7,813 bases of DNA from Phytoactinopolyspora endophytica (GCF_004138495.1 NZ_ML142857.1:40914-48726); one strand, 5' to 3'; counted from the stretch's first letter, positions 1-6,916 are shown. The notes: a model not told the origin generated them from the letters alone. Made by a program: numbers and translations.

Positions 1-1640
1 AGGCCGGTCCCTACTCGCCGTGGCCGGACGCAGCGTCGTCGTACCCGGACGACATGAGGACCACGACGACGTCGACCGGCGAGCAGGTGCCGTTCATCGT
101 GCGGATGGAGACCGGGACCGTGAACCGGGCGATCTACCAGACCAGCATGCTGCACGACCCGATCGCCGAGCCGGAGCCGGACTTCACCACCCGCACCGAC
201 GGGTGGAATGGCGCCGCCATCTTCACCCTCGGAGGCGGCTGCACCAACGGCTGGTACCGGCAGGGCAACCGGACCGGAGGCGTGATCAATAACTTCATGC
301 TCGGCCAGGGCTACGCCGTGATGTCGTCGTCGCTGAACGTGTTCGGCGTCAACTGCTCGGACCTGACCGCGGCGGAGAGCGCGATGATGGTCAAGGAAGA
401 GTTCGTCGAGAGCTACGGCCCGGTCGACCATCTCATCGGCTTCGGCTCCTCCGGCGGCTCGTACCAGGGCCACCAGATCAGCGACAACTACCCGGGCATA
501 CTCGACGGTATCGTCGTCGGCAACTCGTTCCCGGACGTCGGTTTCAGCACGGTCCCGTTCATCACCGACGCTCGGCTGCTGCACAACTACTTCACGACCA
601 ACACCAACGTCGAGTGGACGGAGGAGCAGCAGCGCCAGGTCACCGGCTTCCAGACGTACGCGACCGCACCGAATGTCTCCAACGGCGCCCGGCGCATCGA
701 CCCACGTGCGTTCTGCGGCGTAGTACCCGCACAGCTGCGCTATGACCCGGAGACCAAACCGGACGGCACCCGCTGCGGCGTATTCGACCACACGGTCAAC
801 GTCTACGGCACCGACCCGGAGACCGGATTCGCCCGTCGCCCGCTGGACAACGTCGGCATCCAGTACGGCCTCGCCGCGCTGAACGACCAAACCATCACCG
901 TCGACCAATTCCTCGACCTCAACGAACACGTCGGCGGCTACGACCACGACGCGAACATGGTCGATGAGCGCAGCGTCGCCGACCTCGACGCCGCCCGCGC
1001 CGCCTACCAGACCGGGCGGCTGACCAACGGCGGCGGAGGTCTCGCCGACATCCCCATCATCGACTACCGCCCCTACCGGGACGACAGCCCGAACGGCGAC
1101 ATCCACGTCCGCTACCACACGTTCTCCATCCGCGAGCGGCTGATGAAGGCCAACGGCACCACCGCCAACCACGTCAGCCTCCTCGAGGACCCCCGATACG
1201 GCGGGTTCAGTACCAACAGCCCGCTCCTGCGCCACGCCATCACCCAGATGGACCAATGGCTACGCAACATCGCCGCCGACAGCAGCGACGACGAACCGAT
1301 CGACAAGGTTGCCAACGCCCGGCCGGCCGAGCTGGTCGAGGGCTGCAACACCCGCGGCGACGAGCAACGGTTCATCGCACAGCCGTTGGATCGTGACCCG
1401 GACAGCGAGTGCGAACAGCTCTACCCCTCGGCGTCGTTCCCCCGCGAGGTCGCCGGTGAGAGCGTCGCCGGCGACATCATCAAATGCCAGCTGAAGGCGC
1501 CCGACCCCGACGACTACGACGCCGAGTTCAGCGACGAGCAATGGGCACGACTCACCGACACCTTCACCGAAGGCGTCTGCGACTACACCAAACCTGGCCA
1601 CGAACAACAAGGCCTCGCCGGCACCTGGCTACGCTTCTGA
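1..1640 (+). CDS. DUF6351-type alpha/beta-hydrolase-like protein, 5' partial
   Basis: The reading frame is open from the left edge (first full codon at base 3) to the TGA at 1638-1640. The ATG at 54 is probably internal, because family-like sequence (SPWPD, then TTTTSTG and PFIVRMETGTVNRAIY) runs through it without an SD site. About 545 residues are visible. A nucleophile-elbow motif GFGSSGGS lies near 441-464, with the candidate catalytic serine at 450-452. It follows a strand-like stretch (YGPVDHLIG) and precedes YQGHQISDNYPGILDG, as in DUF6351 proteins and more loosely in tannase/feruloyl-esterase-like hydrolases. Other recognisable pieces are GGGCTNGWY, QGYAVMSSSLNVFGVNC and the end KPGHEQQGLAGTWLRF. 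Cysteines in the visible part suggest disulfides and export, but any signal peptide would be outside the window. Family assignment is from remembered similarity. The substrate is unknown, and the other catalytic residues cannot be assigned with confidence. It converges on the arabinan operon and is probably transcribed separately. Confidence 0.78.
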   Translation, partial: AGPYSPWPDAASSYPDDMRTTTTSTGEQVPFIVRMETGTVNRAIYQTSMLHDPIAEPEPDFTTRTDGWNGAAIFTLGGGCTNGWYRQGNRTGGVINNFMLGQGYAVMSSSLNVFGVNCSDLTAAESAMMVKEEFVESYGPVDHLIGFGSSGGSYQGHQISDNYPGILDGIVVGNSFPDVGFSTVPFITDARLLHNYFTTNTNVEWTEEQQRQVTGFQTYATAPNVSNGARRIDPRAFCGVVPAQLRYDPETKPDGTRCGVFDHTVNVYGTDPETGFARRPLDNVGIQYGLAALNDQTITVDQFLDLNEHVGGYDHDANMVDERSVADLDAARAAYQTGRLTNGGGGLADIPIIDYRPYRDDSPNGDIHVRYHTFSIRERLMKANGTTANHVSLLEDPRYGGFSTNSPLLRHAITQMDQWLRNIAADSSDDEPIDKVANARPAELVEGCNTRGDEQRFIAQPLDRDPDSECEQLYPSASFPREVAGESVAGDIIKCQLKAPDPDDYDAEFSDEQWARLTDTFTEGVCDYTKPGHEQQGLAGTWLRF

Positions 1641-1662
1641 CCCACCCCGACCCACCCCGACC
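1639..1662. repeat. short 10-bp tandem repeat
   Basis: The unit GACCCACCCC occurs twice in tandem (1639-1648 and 1649-1658), followed by a partial third copy GACC. It begins in the stop codon of the hydrolase gene and ends just before the long inverted repeat. It is probably slippage-type low complexity in GC-rich intergenic DNA. No function is evident. Confidence 0.6.
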
Positions 1663-1663
1663 A

Positions 1664-1751
1664 AAATGATCATGTGAAGTAGGTTTTCTCGTGCGATAAC
1701 AGGTCTGCAGGCCTGTTGATGCACGCAGAAACCTACTTCACATGATCATTT
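1664..1751. repeat. 88-nt long imperfect inverted repeat with 23-bp perfect outer arms; possible bidirectional terminator or dispersed element
   Basis: Bases 1664-1686 are the exact reverse complement of 1729-1751. Pairing continues inward with a G.T pair and two mismatches, then 1690-1694 with 1721-1725, a weak step, and 1698-1703 with 1712-1717. This leaves a small loop around CTGCAG (1705-1710). The outer arms are about 30% GC (7 of 23), far below the surrounding DNA. The arm also contains the nested palindrome ATGATCAT. The element fills the gap between two converging genes, 23 nt after one stop and 10 nt from the other, so a bidirectional terminator or transcript-protecting role is plausible. 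There is no long T tract after the stem on either strand, so a classic intrinsic terminator is not shown. The base composition and arm length would also fit a small mobile or dispersed repeat, but no clear target-site duplication is visible. Confidence 0.85.
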
Positions 1752-1761
1752 CGGGCGCTGC

Positions 1762-2652
1762 CTATCCCTCCGCTTCCGGGTAGTAGCGCTTGAGCATGCT
1801 CAGCCCGATCGCCGCCCGGCGCACCCGCTCACGGGCGGTGCTGATCGCCACGTGCCGCAGATGCTCACCGGATGGGTAGAGGTTCGGCGCATTACGGACG
1901 GCGAACTTCACGTACACCGGCGCTGCCACCCGGACGATCTCGGGAAGCTCGTAGTGCCGCACCGGCGCACCGAAGTCGTCGGCGCCTTCGATGTAGATGT
2001 CGAGCGGGACCGTCGCCGCCGCCCGGATCGCCGCGATGTCCTCCAGCCGCAGGTCCACCGGAAGGTTGAGCGTCGAGCCGCCGAGGTCCTGCACCACCCG
2101 GGCGGTCGCCGGGTTCGCCACCGGCAGCGAGACGGACACCTTCAGCACCAGGTCCGGCGGCAGCTCACCGGCCCGTTTCATCTCCGCCAGCACCCACAGC
2201 TGCCCGAGGTCGGCCACCAGTACGCTGCGTACCCCGAGCTCGCAGCCTCGTCGCACGTCTTCCACGCCGTAGACGAGCTGGTCCAGCCCACGCAGGCTGG
2301 CTCCGACGACGCGGCCGGAGCTCGAGGTGACCTGGGTGCCGACGTCCCACGCCGCCCGTGGGCCGGTGAACAGAGACACCTCGATGTCGTTCTCCCGCCC
2401 GAGACGGACCATCCGTTCGATCTCCGCGTCCGTGAGCAGCATGATGCCGCTGCCCTGGCTGATCCGATCGACCCGGATGCCGTGCTCATCGGCGGCCTCC
2501 AGCACCGCTTCGAACGCTTCGGGCCCTTCGACGGACGGGATCTCCACCCGGTGCCGGGCGCCGTCGTCGAAACGGAGATCCGACGTACGCAGGTCACCTC
2601 GTTCGCCACGGGGCAGGCCCAGCGAGGCGAGGAACGATCTGGTGGCGTGCAT
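1762..2652 (-). CDS. U32-peptidase-like TIM-barrel protein of unknown function
   Basis: A 296-residue protein without signal peptide or membrane segments, so probably cytoplasmic. I chose the ATG at 2650-2652 (MHATRSFLASLGLP) because GGAAGGGA precedes it by 9 nt. An in-frame ATG at 2695-2697 would add 15 residues but has no SD site, and the added peptide is charged and unlike a domain start. The chain alternates strands and helices as a barrel would: HRVEIPS (35-40), IEVSLFTGPRAAWD (90-103), a repeated RSVLVADLG segment (142-150), LVLKVSVSLPVANPATARV (168-186), STLNLPVDL (193-201), VPLDIYIEGADD (215-226) and APVYVKFAVRNAPNLYP (244-260). The order 'N-x-x-A ... LG ... LN ... DL-x-L-x-x-I' recalls family U32. 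However, the cysteine-rich U32 signature is absent and only one cysteine is present (C137), so peptidase activity should not be assumed. It is the last gene of the arabinan cluster, 63 nt after the large GH43 gene, which suggests a role in handling the imported sugar or its control. That link is inference. Confidence 0.82.
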   Translation of the reverse strand: MHATRSFLASLGLPRGERGDLRTSDLRFDDGARHRVEIPSVEGPEAFEAVLEAADEHGIRVDRISQGSGIMLLTDAEIERMVRLGRENDIEVSLFTGPRAAWDVGTQVTSSSGRVVGASLRGLDQLVYGVEDVRRGCELGVRSVLVADLGQLWVLAEMKRAGELPPDLVLKVSVSLPVANPATARVVQDLGGSTLNLPVDLRLEDIAAIRAAATVPLDIYIEGADDFGAPVRHYELPEIVRVAAPVYVKFAVRNAPNLYPSGEHLRHVAISTARERVRRAAIGLSMLKRYYPEAEG

Positions 2653-2661
2653 AGAATGGGG

Positions 2662-2669
2662 TCCCTTCC
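2662..2669 (-). promoter_or_regulatory. Shine-Dalgarno site supporting the 2652 start
   Basis: On the - strand GGAAGGGA lies 9 nt before the ATG at 2652. It decides between this start and the upstream in-frame ATG at 2697, which has no comparable site. Confidence 0.6.
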
Positions 2670-2715
2670 GGTCGGGTCTGTGATCCTGGGCTGTCATGTC
2701 GCACGGCGTTCGGAG

Positions 2716-4722
2716 TCACGTTCGAGCATCTGCCGTCTCCTTCAGCTCCTCGACCAGGCCGTACAGAGTGCCCGCGTCGTCACCGGTGACGAAATGGAAG
2801 GGCTGGACGGCCCCGCCGGCATGTATGCGCTTCTGCGCATCCGACAGTGCGGCACGCGCATCCTCATAACTCCCAGCTTCGATCAGTTCTCCCGCGTTCA
2901 CGAGCATGTTTCGCAACGCACCGACACGCCGGTCAACGACGTCGGCATGGCCCGGCCGATGGCCCTCGATCCGGCCGTCCTCGACGAACCCGTCGAATGC
3001 GGCGAGCAACAGCTCGCTACCGACCGGCTCCATCGCGAGCTGCCACTGCTGGGGTGGCCATTTTGCGGCTTGGGTCAGGTTTCCTGGCTGGTGATCGCCA
3101 TCTCGGCGGTATCCGCCGACGACGTCCACGCCCACCACGGCGTCGTCGTTCTCGACCTCGAGCGCAAGGTTGACGTCGTCGGCCACCAGCCGATGGAACC
3201 CGTGCCCGGTATCGTCCAGATACCACAGCTGCGGCCCGCCGTCGTCATCGGCACCGACATCCTCGGCACACGGAGCGACGACGACGTCGGTGCCGATCGA
3301 GCCCGAATCGTCGACCATCGCCAGGCAGTGGCCGGCTGGATCGATCATGCTGCGGAACCGCCAGAAGCCGTCCCGCTCCCGCTGCAGTTCCCACACCTGT
3401 TCCAGGGCACCGTCGTCACATGCCGACTGGATCGCGTCGAGCCCGCCGTCCTCGCCGGCGGCGGTGAGGCACCGGTCGCTGGCCACCGGATTCTGTAGGC
3501 TGTCCGGATCGGCGAGGGTGCCGTCCTGGTTGACCAGCCGGTAGTACGCCCGGTCATCCAGGTCATAGGGGCCGCCGCCCGGCTCGTCGAAGTACGGCCA
3601 GCCATCGTGCCAGTTCATCGGCCGGATCCCCAGCGTGCTCTGCGGCCGGTAGGCGTGGTAGACGAGATTGTAGGTCCCGTCTTCGACGAAGACGTCAGGT
3701 CCGCCCGGTGCCCGGTAGAGCCCACCCGGCGTGACATCCGGCGCGGCCACCCGGCTGTTCAGCATGATGCTCCCGCCGCCCTCGGCCAGGTCGACGCCGT
3801 TCTTGTCCAGATACGGACCGAAGATGTTCTCCGACCGCCCGACGACGATCTTGTAGGTGTTGTCGTTGCCGTTCGGGCGACAGCACCAGTCCCAAGCCGC
3901 CATCAAGTAGAAGTAGCCGTCCCGCTCGAAGATCGACGGGCCTTCGATCCGGTTGAAGTTCGGGCACGCCGGCTCGGGGTACGGGCAGCCCGGTTCGTCG
4001 ATCGGAAAGTCCTCGCTGGCGCGATGCGCGATCAGGCGCCGCTCACCCACGACAGAAGCCATGTCATCGGCCAGCCGCTGGACCATGATCCCGTCGAAGT
4101 GAGACCCCCACACCAGCCACCAGTCACCGTTCTCGTCCGGCCAGATCGCCGGATCGATGGCGTTGTGGGTCGCGTGTTCGGGATCCGCGGCGCCGGACGC
4201 GACGACCGGAGCGCCATTGTCGACGTAACTGGACGGGTCAGCCGGATTTCGCGTGGTCTTCAGCCCGACCGCCGAGTTGTTCGTCCCGAAGGCCGACGTC
4301 GCGTAGTAGTAGTAGAACGTGTCGTCGATCCGCTGAACGTGCGGCGCCCATAGCCCGCCCGAGAGGCCGGGCAGCGAGGACGTCCAGTCCGCGCGGGGCA
4401 CGTTGCCGAGATTCGTCCAAGGCCCCTCCAGGCGTGGCGCGCTGCGGATCGACCCGCCCGTATCCGCCACGTAGTAGGCATCATCGTCGGCGAACAGCGT
4501 CGGATCGTGCACGCCGACGGATCCTGTCAACGGAATCTGGCCCCGCGGTTCTCCGGTCTGTTCAGCCGGCACGGCCTGCTCGGTCTGCTCAGCCGATTCG
4601 TACGCCGTCGCGGTCTGTGTCAGGAACGCGACAGGCAATAGCGCCGCGGCAAGTAGCACAGCGGTCGTCCCTGCTCGCCATCGCAACTTCGGACCTGCCG
4701 CAGAGGTAGTGAGTAGCGCCAT
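2716..4722 (-). CDS. Secreted GH43 arabinanase (arabinan endo-1,5-alpha-L-arabinosidase type) with ricin-type beta-trefoil and helical C-terminal domain
   Basis: A 668-residue exported enzyme predicted to cleave alpha-1,5-arabinan. AAGGAG sits 6 nt before the ATG. A Sec signal peptide is clear: basic residues K12, R14 and R16, hydrophobic 21-35, likely cleavage after ATA at 40. An acidic EQT-rich linker follows. The GH43 five-blade propeller covers about 66-380 with the three family carboxylates: D73 in VHDPTLF (base), D190 in NAIDPAIW (pKa modulator) and E260 in IEGPSIF (acid). WDWCC (277-281), TYKIVVGRS and GPYLDKNG are hallmarks of bacterial endo-arabinanases, and H356 in LVYHAY matches the conserved active-site histidine. 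Residues 391-562 form a CBM13/ricin-like beta-trefoil keeping one QxW in each of three repeats (Q442-W444, Q498-W500, Q558-W560). Residues 566-668 are a helical domain of uncertain family, somewhat like FIMAH/FIVAR-type modules of secreted actinobacterial proteins. Unusual is the insertion at about 236-258 with C246 and C253 just before the catalytic acid. Action on other arabinose-containing glycans cannot be excluded. Confidence 0.93.
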   Translation of the reverse strand: MALLTTSAAGPKLRWRAGTTAVLLAAALLPVAFLTQTATAYESAEQTEQAVPAEQTGEPRGQIPLTGSVGVHDPTLFADDDAYYVADTGGSIRSAPRLEGPWTNLGNVPRADWTSSLPGLSGGLWAPHVQRIDDTFYYYYATSAFGTNNSAVGLKTTRNPADPSSYVDNGAPVVASGAADPEHATHNAIDPAIWPDENGDWWLVWGSHFDGIMVQRLADDMASVVGERRLIAHRASEDFPIDEPGCPYPEPACPNFNRIEGPSIFERDGYFYLMAAWDWCCRPNGNDNTYKIVVGRSENIFGPYLDKNGVDLAEGGGSIMLNSRVAAPDVTPGGLYRAPGGPDVFVEDGTYNLVYHAYRPQSTLGIRPMNWHDGWPYFDEPGGGPYDLDDRAYYRLVNQDGTLADPDSLQNPVASDRCLTAAGEDGGLDAIQSACDDGALEQVWELQRERDGFWRFRSMIDPAGHCLAMVDDSGSIGTDVVVAPCAEDVGADDDGGPQLWYLDDTGHGFHRLVADDVNLALEVENDDAVVGVDVVGGYRRDGDHQPGNLTQAAKWPPQQWQLAMEPVGSELLLAAFDGFVEDGRIEGHRPGHADVVDRRVGALRNMLVNAGELIEAGSYEDARAALSDAQKRIHAGGAVQPFHFVTGDDAGTLYGLVEELKETADART

Positions 4723-4728
4723 CCGTTA

Positions 4729-4734
4729 CTCCTT
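4729..4734 (-). promoter_or_regulatory. Shine-Dalgarno site for the large GH43 gene
   Basis: AAGGAG on the - strand, 6 nt before the ATG at 4722, fixes this start. Just upstream (4737-4751) is a small potential hairpin, GTCGG with CCGAC and a 5-nt loop. It could affect initiation but is too short to claim as a regulator. The rest of the 80-nt gap to the preceding gene (to 4802) holds no promoter or terminator I can recognise. Confidence 0.75.
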
Positions 4735-4802
4735 CAGTCGGCCGCACCGACCGCCGCACTGCCGCCTGACAGTTGACTGGCGAGCCGGCGCGTGCTGTTG
4801 TC

Positions 4803-5933
4803 TTACCGGCTGAAGTTGGGCCAGCCGTCTTCCCACTCCATGCTTCTGATCTGCATCCGGATCACCCCGTCCGCGTCGCCGTCGTAATAGTGGTGAACCA
4901 GGTAGTGCAGGCCACGCTCGAAAAGGACGTCCTGTCCGCCGGGGCCGATCTGGTTCCCGTGGCTGGACAGGATCACTGTGCCGCCGCCTTCCAGCAGCGG
5001 AACCCCGTCCCGGTCGACGTAAGGGCCGGTCACCGACTCTGACCGTCCGACGGCCACCTTGTAGGTGCTGTCCGTGCCGGCGCAGCACCGGTCCCAGGAA
5101 GTGACCAGGTAGTAGTACCGGCCGCGTTTGAAGATGACCGGCGCCTCGATCGCGTTCGGCGGCTCCTGCCGGTCGGCCAGGTGGTGTAACTGCCCGATGG
5201 GTTCGGTCATCGACGCCAGTTCCTGCAGCCGGATGCCGGACCAGTGCGAGCCGAACGCGATCCACCACCGGCCCTCGGCCTGGAAGACGTGCGGGTCGAT
5301 GGCGTTGTAGTCGTGCTCGCCGGCCTCGGAGGTCAACACCGGCCCGTGATCCACCCAGCTGTCCAGATCTCCCGGGGTCTTCGTGGAGGCCACCCCGATG
5401 GCGGACGTGTTCTCACCGAACGACGACGCGGCGTAGTAGAGGTAGTACGTGTTCCCGCGGCGCACGACGTCCGGCGCCCAGAGATGGTTGTGCCCGTACT
5501 CCTTCGTCCACTCCGGTACCGGAATCTCACCCATCGACTCCCACGGGCCCGCGAGTGTCCCGGACGAGGACCGCACGAAGATCCCGCCAGGGTCCTCCGG
5601 ATCGCGCAGGCTCCCGGTGGAGAAGACATAGTAGGTGTCCCCGGCCTGGATGATGGCCGGGTCATGCACCGGGTCGTCGATCTCACCCGGCACGTAGTCC
5701 CCGATGTCGCCGTGCATGTCCAGCGTTCCGCGCAGCGGTGGGCCGTTCGGTGCGGACGACGGCGGCCCGCCGCCGGCATCCGGATCGGCCGCTCCCAGCG
5801 TGGCCACGACGACACCACCGATCACGAGCGCGTGCACGGCACGTCCAGCTCGCGACCGTCGCCACCGCCCCGGACCGGCGTCCTTCTCCCGGCCGGCTTC
5901 CACCGCTTCGAGGCTTCGTCGTCGAGTACTCAT
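4803..5933 (-). CDS. Secreted GH43 endo-1,5-alpha-L-arabinanase, single catalytic domain
   Basis: A 376-residue exported enzyme predicted to cut alpha-1,5-arabinan internally. AAGGAGG lies 4 nt before the ATG. The N-terminus is unusually long before its hydrophobic segment: about 31 mostly polar, arginine-rich residues (WRRSRAGR at 24-31), then AVHALVIGGVVVATLGAA, with possible cleavage near residue 49. There is no lipobox cysteine, so it is either cleaved or membrane-anchored. A Gly/Pro-rich linker (51-68) leads to the GH43 propeller, which runs to the C-terminus. The catalytic triad is D91 in VHDPAII, D213 in NAIDPHVF and E263 in IEAPVIF. WDRCCAGTDSTYKVAVGRS (280-298), GPYVDRDG, EGGGTVILSS and H348 in LVHHYY are classic arabinanase features, closer to the family pattern than in its neighbour. 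No binding module is present. It sits between the permease pair (25-nt gap) and the larger GH43 paralogue, which argues for co-transcription with the importer. Subfamily GH43_5 is likely but not proven. Confidence 0.94.
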   Translation of the reverse strand: MSTRRRSLEAVEAGREKDAGPGRWRRSRAGRAVHALVIGGVVVATLGAADPDAGGGPPSSAPNGPPLRGTLDMHGDIGDYVPGEIDDPVHDPAIIQAGDTYYVFSTGSLRDPEDPGGIFVRSSSGTLAGPWESMGEIPVPEWTKEYGHNHLWAPDVVRRGNTYYLYYAASSFGENTSAIGVASTKTPGDLDSWVDHGPVLTSEAGEHDYNAIDPHVFQAEGRWWIAFGSHWSGIRLQELASMTEPIGQLHHLADRQEPPNAIEAPVIFKRGRYYYLVTSWDRCCAGTDSTYKVAVGRSESVTGPYVDRDGVPLLEGGGTVILSSHGNQIGPGGQDVLFERGLHYLVHHYYDGDADGVIRMQIRSMEWEDGWPNFSR

Positions 5934-5937
5934 GGAC

Positions 5938-5944
5938 CCTCCTT
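5938..5944 (-). promoter_or_regulatory. Shine-Dalgarno site for the compact GH43 gene
   Basis: AAGGAGG on the - strand lies within the 25-nt gap after the permease stop codon, 4 nt before the ATG at 5933. It confirms this start even though it gives the protein a long polar leader. Confidence 0.8.
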
Positions 5945-5958
5945 GAAGTCGACGGGGT

Positions 5959-6909
5959 TCATTTGGCTCCGGTGCCGAACTGGCCGAGGCCGTTGATGAA
6001 CTGCTTGCGAAGCAGGAAGAACAGGATCATGATCGGCACGACGGCGAGCACCGCCGCGGTCATGACGAGGTCCCAGCGTGGGCGGTAGAGACCGACGAGC
6101 GTGGTAATCCCCACCGAGAGCGGGAAGTTCTCCTCCGACCGCATGACGATCAGCGGCCAGAGCAGGTCGTTCCACTGCTCCAGGGAGAAGATGATCGCCA
6201 GCGTCGCCATCGCCGGCTTGACCATCGGCACCACGACCCCGAAGAAGATCCGGTACTCCGAGGCGCCGTCCACCCGGGCGGCGTCGAACATCTCCTGTGG
6301 CAGCCCCAGCATGTATTGACGCATGTAGAACAAGCCGAACGGGTGCGCCAGCATCGGCACGATCACGCCCAGGTGGGTGTCGATCAGGCTCAAATCGATC
6401 ATGAGCAGGAACAACGGGATGAGCAGCAGGTGGAACGGAAGCATCTGCGAGGCGAGGATGCCCACGAAGATGGTGTTCCGCAGCGGGAACTTGATCTTCG
6501 CCAACGCGTAGGCGGCCATCGTCACCACGATCATCGAACCCACAGTCGATCCGGTGGCGAGGATGACGGAGTTCATGAACCAGGTGACGATCGGCGTCTG
6601 GTCGAACAGGTTCTGGAAGTTGTCCAGCGTGACCGCCGACGGCAGGAAGTTGCCCGCGTCGGCGAAGATCCGCTCAGACGGCCGCAGCGCGCTGATCACC
6701 AACCAGTAGAACGGGATGATGAACAGGATGGCGACGAGTGTCACCAGCGCCGTCGCGATCACCTTCTTGGGGCCGCCGTTGAGCCGCCGGCGTCTGCCGT
6801 CCGGATGCAGCGTCGCCGGCCATGCGCCGTCGCCGCCCCGCGGCGGCTCGCTCATCTGTACCTCGGGCCGTTCGGCCATACCGACCTGCGCCTTCTTCTC
6901 TGGTGTCAT
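5959..6909 (-). CDS. Carbohydrate ABC transporter permease, MalG type
   Basis: A 316-residue integral membrane subunit of a sugar importer (the second permease of the CUT1 type). A polar, charged cytoplasmic tail of about 49 residues precedes the first transmembrane helix (50-72: VIATALVTLVAILFIIPFYW). Further helices lie near 113-136, 146-170, 176-198, 232-253 and 281-300, giving the usual six. The EAA loop, which contacts the ATPase, is at 206-233: EMFDAARVDGASEYRIF, then VVVPMVKPA. The C-terminal QFINGLGQFGTGAK is typical of MalG-like permeases, whose ends read 'F..GL..GA.K'. Its start is 7 nt from the stop of the first permease, and its SD site overlaps that gene's last codons, so the two are probably translationally coupled. 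In-frame ATGs at residues 11 and 19 are alternative starts. The arabino-oligosaccharide substrate is inferred only from the adjacent arabinanases. Confidence 0.95.
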   Translation of the reverse strand: MTPEKKAQVGMAERPEVQMSEPPRGGDGAWPATLHPDGRRRRLNGGPKKVIATALVTLVAILFIIPFYWLVISALRPSERIFADAGNFLPSAVTLDNFQNLFDQTPIVTWFMNSVILATGSTVGSMIVVTMAAYALAKIKFPLRNTIFVGILASQMLPFHLLLIPLFLLMIDLSLIDTHLGVIVPMLAHPFGLFYMRQYMLGLPQEMFDAARVDGASEYRIFFGVVVPMVKPAMATLAIIFSLEQWNDLLWPLIVMRSEENFPLSVGITTLVGLYRPRWDLVMTAAVLAVVPIMILFFLLRKQFINGLGQFGTGAK

Positions 6910-6916
6910 GGCCGCC

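Noticed and set aside
54..56. ATG at 54 as the true start of the DUF6351 gene
   Set aside because: The frame is open to the window edge with plausible protein sequence before it and no SD site, so the gene starts outside the window.
1664..1751. Calling the palindrome an insertion sequence or a proven intrinsic terminator
   Set aside because: It encodes no transposase, shows no clear target duplication and has no T tract after the stem. Only the inverted repeat itself is certain.
2653..2697. Upstream start for the U32-like protein, adding 15 residues
   Set aside because: No SD site precedes it, the extra residues look like translated leader, and the ATG at 2652 has a site at reasonable spacing.
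1852..3498. Long + strand open frame (548 codons) opposite the U32-like and large GH43 genes
   Set aside because: It spans two well-supported antisense genes, its product is rich in Arg, His, Val and Pro with no domain pattern, and such frames arise from third-position G/C bias in GC-rich DNA.
4723..4802. Internal promoter or terminator between the two GH43 genes
   Set aside because: Only a 5-bp hairpin is visible. No convincing -35/-10 pair, T tract or LacI-type operator palindrome was found.
5244..5996. + strand open frame of 250 codons opposite the compact GH43 gene
   Set aside because: It is the antisense shadow of a gene with an intact GH43 catalytic set. The product is Arg/Val-rich and resembles no family.
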